From an uncultured Flavobacteriales bacterium (GTDB taxonomy: Bacteria; Bacteroidota; Bacteroidia; Flavobacteriales_D; Crocinitomicaceae): DNA of 64,000 nt. Under the pieces are notes generated by a model that was given only the letters and a program-made list of their open reading frames with translations, did no database searches and was not told the origin of the DNA. The DNA is taken from contig CALJKJ010000003.1 of assembly GCA_937973685.1 (NCBI GenBank), positions 1 to 64,000 of the forward strand. The letters run 5' to 3'. Below, one piece after another: positions 59,935 to 64,000 of the stretch. The position numbers and the translations under genes are program-made. Position 1 is the first letter of the stretch, and each line of letters starts with the position of its first letter.

Positions 59935-60974
59935 TTGGCGGTTTTACGTTGTTTCAAAATTGCTTGGTTGATTTGTTTCACCAATCTCGGTCCTTCGTAA
60001 ATAAATCCAGTGTAAATTTGAAGTAACACAGCACCAGCAGCCAATTTCTCAAGTGCATCTTCCGCTGAATGAATTCCGCCAACTCCGATAATTGGAAACG
60101 AATGATTTGATTTTGAACTTAAGTAAGCAATTACCTCTGTTGATCTCGAACGAACTGGTTTACCTGAAAGTCCACCTGCTCCTATTTCATCAATACGCGC
60201 ATCTGAAGTTCGTAACTTTTCTCTAGAAATTGTTGTGTTTGTTGCGATAACACCAGCAATTTTTGTTGTCGCGACAATATCAATAATATCATCTAATTGT
60301 TCGTCTGATAAATCTGGAGCAATTTTTAAAAATATTGGTTTTATTGAATTGATTTCCAAACGTTTATCCATTAACGATTGAAGTAAATCTGTTAATGGTT
60401 TTTTATCTTGCAATGCTCTTAAATTTGGAGTATTAGGTGAAGAAACATTGACAACAAAGTAATCAACATGTTGTTCCAACGCCAAATAACACTTCATGTA
60501 ATCCGATTCCGCTTCTTCATTTGGAGTGACTTTGTTTTTTCCAATATTACCACCAATGATACACGAAGGTTGCATTTTCTTTAAACGTTCGACGATAATT
60601 TCAGCGCCATCGTTATTAAATCCCATTCGGTTGATAATTCCTTCATCTTCGATCAGTCGAAATAATCTTGGTTTAGGGTTACCTTCTTGACCGACTGGTG
60701 TTACGGTGCCAATTTCAACAAAACCAAAGCCACAAGCAGCTAATTCATTGATTGCAAGTGCATTTTTATCGAAACCTGCAGCTAATCCAACAGGATTTGG
60801 GAAGGTTATTCCTGCTACAGTAGTATGCAACATTGGGTCATTTAATTGAAAGCGTTTCTTCCAAAAAAAACGAACAAAAGGAACTTTTAACCAAAATTTC
60901 AAAACTGAAAACGTGAAATAATGAGCTTTTTCAGGATCGAAACGGAAAAGAATACTTTTGATGAAAGAATACAT
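59931..60974 (-). CDS. pyrD: Dihydroorotate dehydrogenase (quinone), class 2
   Basis: Oxidises dihydroorotate to orotate, passing electrons to quinone. At 347 aa it has the class 2 amphipathic N-terminus (MYSFIKSILFRFDPEKAHYF), FMN-binding PNPVGLAAGFDKN, VNVSSPNTPNLR with the catalytic Ser, and GVGGIHSAEDALEKLAAGA. I use ATG 60974; the longer frame from 61019 has no supporting features, and a consensus promoter lies between the two starts. Confidence 0.95.
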   Translation of the reverse strand: MYSFIKSILFRFDPEKAHYFTFSVLKFWLKVPFVRFFWKKRFQLNDPMLHTTVAGITFPNPVGLAAGFDKNALAINELAACGFGFVEIGTVTPVGQEGNPKPRLFRLIEDEGIINRMGFNNDGAEIIVERLKKMQPSCIIGGNIGKNKVTPNEEAESDYMKCYLALEQHVDYFVVNVSSPNTPNLRALQDKKPLTDLLQSLMDKRLEINSIKPIFLKIAPDLSDEQLDDIIDIVATTKIAGVIATNTTISREKLRTSDARIDEIGAGGLSGKPVRSRSTEVIAYLSSKSNHSFPIIGVGGIHSAEDALEKLAAGAVLLQIYTGFIYEGPRLVKQINQAILKQRKTAK

Positions 60975-60985
60975 GTTTTTTTTCT

Positions 60986-61016
60986 CAAAGGTATAAACAC
61001 AAAACGAGGTAATCAA
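60986..61016 (-). promoter_or_regulatory. Promoter of pyrD inside a terminator
   Basis: TACCTTTG (60993-60986, minus strand) with TTG (61016-61014) 20 bp upstream. The TTG is in the loop of the hairpin at 61001-61034, and transcription would start about five bases before the ATG. Confidence 0.6.
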
Positions 61017-61036
61017 CATGGACTACCTCGTTTTTT
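61001..61036. terminator. Hairpin between the PorG-like gene and pyrD
   Basis: ACGAGGTA (61004-61011) pairs with TACCTCGT (61024-61031). The plus-strand T run is long (six Ts); on the minus strand only four Ts follow, so termination in that direction may be partial. Confidence 0.65.
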
Positions 61037-61054
61037 GTTATTTTTTGAAGAAAT

Positions 61055-61996
61055 TTAGAATTTAGAACGCAATTTAGCTTGTTTGTAGCGTAGACGTTTT
61101 GTTCCAACTTGATGAAATGTGATATTTTTTGTGAGTGTGAAATTCACATAAATCAAACCATCATTTTGTTTATCCCCTCTTTGAGATCCTGGCTCAAACC
61201 ATGAAGGTGTTGTTGCTGGATTTGAAAGCGCTGCAGAAGCTGGACCAACCTGTGTTATAAGAACTGCTGGATCGTAATATACACCATGGACATCATCGAT
61301 ATAATCAGAAAAAGTTTTGATATAAGATATTTCAATTCCAATTCTCCAATACCTAGAAATACCCATACGCATTCCGATTCCCATCGGAATTGTAGCTGTC
61401 ACACGTTTATATGGAGCTGCACCTCCAGGCAATCCTTGTCCTTCTGTTTTTAGTTCGTGTAAATTATACCACTCACCGTTGTATTGTGCTTGCGGATTAA
61501 ATAACATCACACCAATCCCCGAAAACAAATAAAATTGTTCGTTTTTTTCTCTAAATCCTTTTAATCCAGGTATTTTATAGCGTCTTCCAAATTTTTCATT
61601 AGCGAATAAAATAAATTCAAATCGTTGAGAAAAATTCAAAACTGGAGATCTAAATTGTAAATTACGATTAAAACGAACGGGTTCATTTGTATGTGCATCA
61701 CTCCCTTTAATCATACCAAAATTCAAGATACTTGTCGTAGAATAATATGGATGAAAACGGTAACGAAAACCTATTGAACCTCCAATATTCGTTGAGTTAA
61801 AATCGTAATCTTTTAAGCTATAATCCGTTCCAATTTTATCTGCACCTCCTAAATCACCCAGAAAACCTGTGGCACCCAAACCAAAAACAAGCTCTTTTTT
61901 ATTCATTGACCAGTTTCGTTGCGTATTAAAATACTGTCCAAAATAAAATGGAATTGAAACAAATAACAAGAGAAAAGTTGTGAGAATTTTATTCAT
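61055..61996 (-). CDS. Outer-membrane beta-barrel protein, DUF6089/PorG-like
   Basis: A 313-aa protein with signal peptide (1-20), then a beta-barrel of about 12 strands. It opens ELVFGLGATGFLGDLGG, followed by GFRYRFHPYYSTT, QFRSPVLNFSQRFEF and EISYIKTFSDYIDDVHGVYYDP, the pattern of DUF6089 proteins that include the T9SS component PorG of Porphyromonas. A role in type IX secretion is inferred from family resemblance and the two T9SS cargo proteins in the window. The C-terminus is basic (KRLRYKQAKLRSKF). Confidence 0.6.
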   Translation of the reverse strand: MNKILTTFLLLFVSIPFYFGQYFNTQRNWSMNKKELVFGLGATGFLGDLGGADKIGTDYSLKDYDFNSTNIGGSIGFRYRFHPYYSTTSILNFGMIKGSDAHTNEPVRFNRNLQFRSPVLNFSQRFEFILFANEKFGRRYKIPGLKGFREKNEQFYLFSGIGVMLFNPQAQYNGEWYNLHELKTEGQGLPGGAAPYKRVTATIPMGIGMRMGISRYWRIGIEISYIKTFSDYIDDVHGVYYDPAVLITQVGPASAALSNPATTPSWFEPGSQRGDKQNDGLIYVNFTLTKNITFHQVGTKRLRYKQAKLRSKF

Positions 61997-62103
61997 CTTT
62001 AAAACTAATTGGTAGTAAATCCGGTGCTAAATTAGTTTAATTTATTGAAGTGAACAAGTTAAATGCATTGAATTTTAAAATGGCATTTGTTGAAAAGTGT
62101 ATT

Positions 62104-62141
62104 AAAAAAAAATAGGCTTCACAAATTTGAGGAAGCCTATT
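62104..62141 (-). terminator. Terminator of the sigma factor gene
   Basis: AATAGGCTTC (62111-62120) pairs with GAAGCCTATT (62132-62141) and, on the minus strand, is followed by nine Ts. Confidence 0.85.
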
Positions 62142-62161
62142 CGTTTCGATGCACGAACATG

Positions 62162-62746
62162 TTATGCAGCTCTGTTGTATGATAAAAAATTACTTCTTAA
62201 TTTTTCTAATGCGCGGAATGTTTTCACTTTTGCATTATTTTCAGTCAAACCTAATTGTTCCCCAATTTCTTTGAAACTTAATTGCTCAAAGAAACGCAGT
62301 TCAATTAATTGAAGTTGTTCTGGTTTCAAAAATTGGAGCGCCTGTAATAATCGTTTGCGATTTATTTCTTGTTCTTCATTTTCTGCAAATAAATCTTCAA
62401 AAACAGCTAGTTGTATCGATTCTATCTGAACAACATGCTTGAATTTATCTTCTCTGAATTGTTGGTACAATTCACTTTTCGCAATACGGTATAACCATGA
62501 GCCGAATGGTACACCACGAAATTCATATTGATGAATTTTGTTGATTGCTTTGATAAAGACTTGAGAAACTAAATCGTGAGCAGTTTCTTGATCAACTACA
62601 CGCTGTTTCAAATACCTTAAAATTGGCGCGTAATACTTGCGGTAAAGTGGTTCAAACTTTTTTGGGTCTAACTTCGCTTGAGTTACCCACTGCAATTCTT
62701 CACGGAGCGCATCCGGAGTTTGATGGAAATAAGCACTAACTGACAT
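62162..62746 (-). CDS. Sigma-70 family (ECF-type) RNA polymerase sigma factor
   Basis: A 194-aa ECF-type sigma factor. Region 2 (about 33-100) reads YRKYYAPILRYLKQRV, ETAHDLVSQVFIKAIN and PFGSWLYRIAKSELY; region 4 (about 130-188) reads LKPEQLQLIELRFFEQLSFKEIGEQLGLTENNAKVKTFRALEKL. No anti-sigma gene is adjacent on the downstream side. It probably responds to an envelope signal through an unlinked partner. Confidence 0.88.
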   Translation of the reverse strand: MSVSAYFHQTPDALREELQWVTQAKLDPKKFEPLYRKYYAPILRYLKQRVVDQETAHDLVSQVFIKAINKIHQYEFRGVPFGSWLYRIAKSELYQQFREDKFKHVVQIESIQLAVFEDLFAENEEQEINRKRLLQALQFLKPEQLQLIELRFFEQLSFKEIGEQLGLTENNAKVKTFRALEKLRSNFLSYNRAA

Positions 62747-62899
62747 GGTTTTAATTTTTGGGTTTGCATTGCTAACTTGGGGTTTATTTTAGAACGCAAT
62801 TTATTTAAAAATATTGTTTCATCGAACATTTTTAACATTTCAATGAACATTTTTATTTTTAACCCTGTGAATAAAAACCTATTTTTCACTTGTAAACAC
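62747..62899. other. Spacer between sigma factor and peroxidase genes
   Basis: About 150 bp of AT-rich DNA. No promoter of the TAnnTTTG kind is clear, and no gene is seen. Confidence 0.4.
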
Positions 62900-63841
62900 C
62901 TAGTTTTTATAGGAAATTGTATCGGTTAAGGTCAATAAAAAAAGTTGCACTGCGCGCACATCTTTTTGAGTAATTGGTGTTTTTTTTATGAAATTAGATT
63001 GATTTACATGAAGTCCACCTCCATTTGAATAGTGTTTTATCACTTCAATTAATGTAAAAACACTTCCATCATGCATATACGGTGAAGTTATTCCACAATT
63101 TCTCAAACTTGGAATTTTGAACTTTCCTTTATCAACTTCCTTTAAAGTTATACGGAATCTGCCTTGATTATCCTCATCACTTTTTGTAAATCCATTAGTT
63201 GCAAATCCATAAGTAGTGAAATCAGGTGCGGGATGACAAGCAATGCAATTCAATTTTCCACTAAACAGCTTCCATCCTCTTTTTTCTTCAACCGATAAAA
63301 TTGTTTTATTTCCCGCTAAATAACGATCGAATTTACTTGCCCTACTCCTTAACGTTCGTTCAAAAGCTGCAAGTGCGCGCGTTAAAACAAATGCATCAAT
63401 TGGTTTTCCAAATGCTTTTTGTGCTAAAAACCGATAATAGGAATTCCTTGAAAGTCGCTGTAAAACAATGGGTAACGATGCATTCATTTCATTGTGATCT
63501 AATAAGGGAACAATTACTTGACGTTCCAGCGTTGGAATTGCGCCATCGAAATGAAAACTTTTACTGCGATTTACATTTAAAATCGATGGTGTGTTTCGAA
63601 ACGCTTTTCTTCCAAAAACACCAGTAGAAAAAGCAACAGTATCTGCAAACGCATGATTGGGTTGATGACAGCTAGCACATGAAAGTTGTTTGTTAGACGA
63701 TAAATTTTTATCAAAAAACAAATAACGACCCAATGTTTGTTGAGCATTCAACTGTTCAATCCGAACAAAAGAAGGTTGTTTTCTTGAGTTATTGCAACGA
63801 GTAAGAAACAAGAAAAGCAAAACAAAAACGAGCAGTTTCAT
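62900..63841 (-). CDS. Di-haem cytochrome c peroxidase (MauG-type), lipoprotein
   Basis: A 313-aa periplasmic peroxidase-like protein with two CxxCH haem motifs: CASCH (about 55) and CIACH (about 200), and the distal PYMHDGSV segment. The N-terminus ends at FLTRC, a lipobox-like sequence, so it is probably lipid-anchored. Family members reduce peroxide with electrons from a donor cytochrome or modify proteins (MauG). Start ATG 63841; an in-frame ATG at 63850 is the alternative. Confidence 0.88.
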   Translation of the reverse strand: MKLLVFVLLFLFLTRCNNSRKQPSFVRIEQLNAQQTLGRYLFFDKNLSSNKQLSCASCHQPNHAFADTVAFSTGVFGRKAFRNTPSILNVNRSKSFHFDGAIPTLERQVIVPLLDHNEMNASLPIVLQRLSRNSYYRFLAQKAFGKPIDAFVLTRALAAFERTLRSRASKFDRYLAGNKTILSVEEKRGWKLFSGKLNCIACHPAPDFTTYGFATNGFTKSDEDNQGRFRITLKEVDKGKFKIPSLRNCGITSPYMHDGSVFTLIEVIKHYSNGGGLHVNQSNFIKKTPITQKDVRAVQLFLLTLTDTISYKN

Positions 63842-63915
63842 TGACGACATCCGAAATTCATCATTGAAAGTAACAATAAAGCACGAAATCGCGAAAGAAT
63901 TTGCATTTTTGTCCC

Positions 63916-64000
63916 ATGAATAAATTGGTACAGCACTTTTTTCTTTTGTTTTTAATCATGTTTGGCAGCAATCGATTAGTTGGTCAAAAAGACACGATTT
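63916..64000 (+). CDS. Start of a secreted protein, cut by the window edge
   Basis: ATG 63916 opens a frame that reads to the end without a stop: MNKLVQHFFLLFLIMFGSN, then RLVGQKDT, a typical signal peptide with a cleavage site near VGQ. CATTTTTG, one mismatch from TAnnTTTG, ends four bases before the ATG. It is divergent from the peroxidase gene. Nothing can be said on function. Confidence 0.6.
   Translation, partial: MNKLVQHFFLLFLIMFGSNRLVGQKDTI

Noticed and set aside
60974..61019. Extended N-terminus of pyrD from 61019
   Set aside because: A consensus promoter lies downstream of that codon, and the family's membrane-binding N-terminus begins at the ATG at 60974.

Overview
The window looks like one stretch of chromosome from an AT-rich member of the Bacteroidota, most likely Flavobacteriales. 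The evidence is: type IX secretion (T9SS) C-terminal sorting domains on two secreted proteins; TonB-linked outer-membrane receptors with carboxypeptidase-like N-terminal domains; a short primary sigma factor (288 aa); lineage-typical families such as DUF5606, DUF6702, DUF1573, DUF4268 and START-like; promoters of the Bacteroidota type (TTG, about 20 bp, TAnnTTTG); and few Shine-Dalgarno sequences. The genus is not determined; a Crocinitomicaceae-like organism is a weak guess.

Layout. 1-330: tRNA-Met(CAU) on the minus strand, followed by a terminator and a 94-bp tandem copy carrying a broken tRNA 3' end; the array may continue beyond the left edge. 0.3-8.7 kb: a membrane methyltransferase, a START-like protein, an M3 peptidase, DUF5606, two divergent secreted subtilases and an NTF2-like protein. 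8.7-19.9 kb: pyrG-yidC, a secreted protein resembling the toxin-23 family, cvfB, a double UspA protein, a metallophosphoesterase, a secreted M1 peptidase with its DUF6702 partner, and a transaldolase-type aldolase. 19.94-20.05 kb: the SRP RNA. 20-30 kb: rpe, a rhomboid protease overlapping a class IV aminotransferase, a 596-bp non-coding gap with a 28-bp tandem repeat, a T9SS cargo protein, nusB-DUF1573-yajC, leucine dehydrogenase and an ABC exporter half. 30-34 kb: the most regulatory-looking section. Here mnmA, an XRE regulator and an unknown secreted protein share repeated TTACAnnTGTAA boxes, and two small genes and an unknown gene with phased CTTAATT repeats follow. 34-45 kb: DnaJ-like protein, DUF3820, pepD, VF530, ettA, a lipoprotein, a four-helix membrane protein, an SF2 helicase, an outer-membrane receptor with an upstream MarR regulator, and a YefM-YoeB toxin-antitoxin pair. 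45-51 kb: secreted beta-mannosidase, glycosylasparaginase, mltG, a GNAT acetyltransferase and dapF. 51-64 kb: an HtrA protease, primary sigma factor, long-form GAPDH, a TonB receptor, two lipoproteins, pyrD with an HMG-CoA lyase, a PorG-like barrel, an ECF-type sigma factor, a di-haem peroxidase and the start of a further secreted protein.

Most of the region is ordinary housekeeping plus cell-envelope genes. I see no prophage, insertion sequence, CRISPR array or rRNA. Points worth following are the putative XRE regulon with operators on the -7 elements, the recurring TAnnTTTG-N4-start-codon arrangement that predicts leaderless mRNAs, the tRNA-derived tandem unit at the left edge, and the small or unknown genes at 32.5-34.2 kb.
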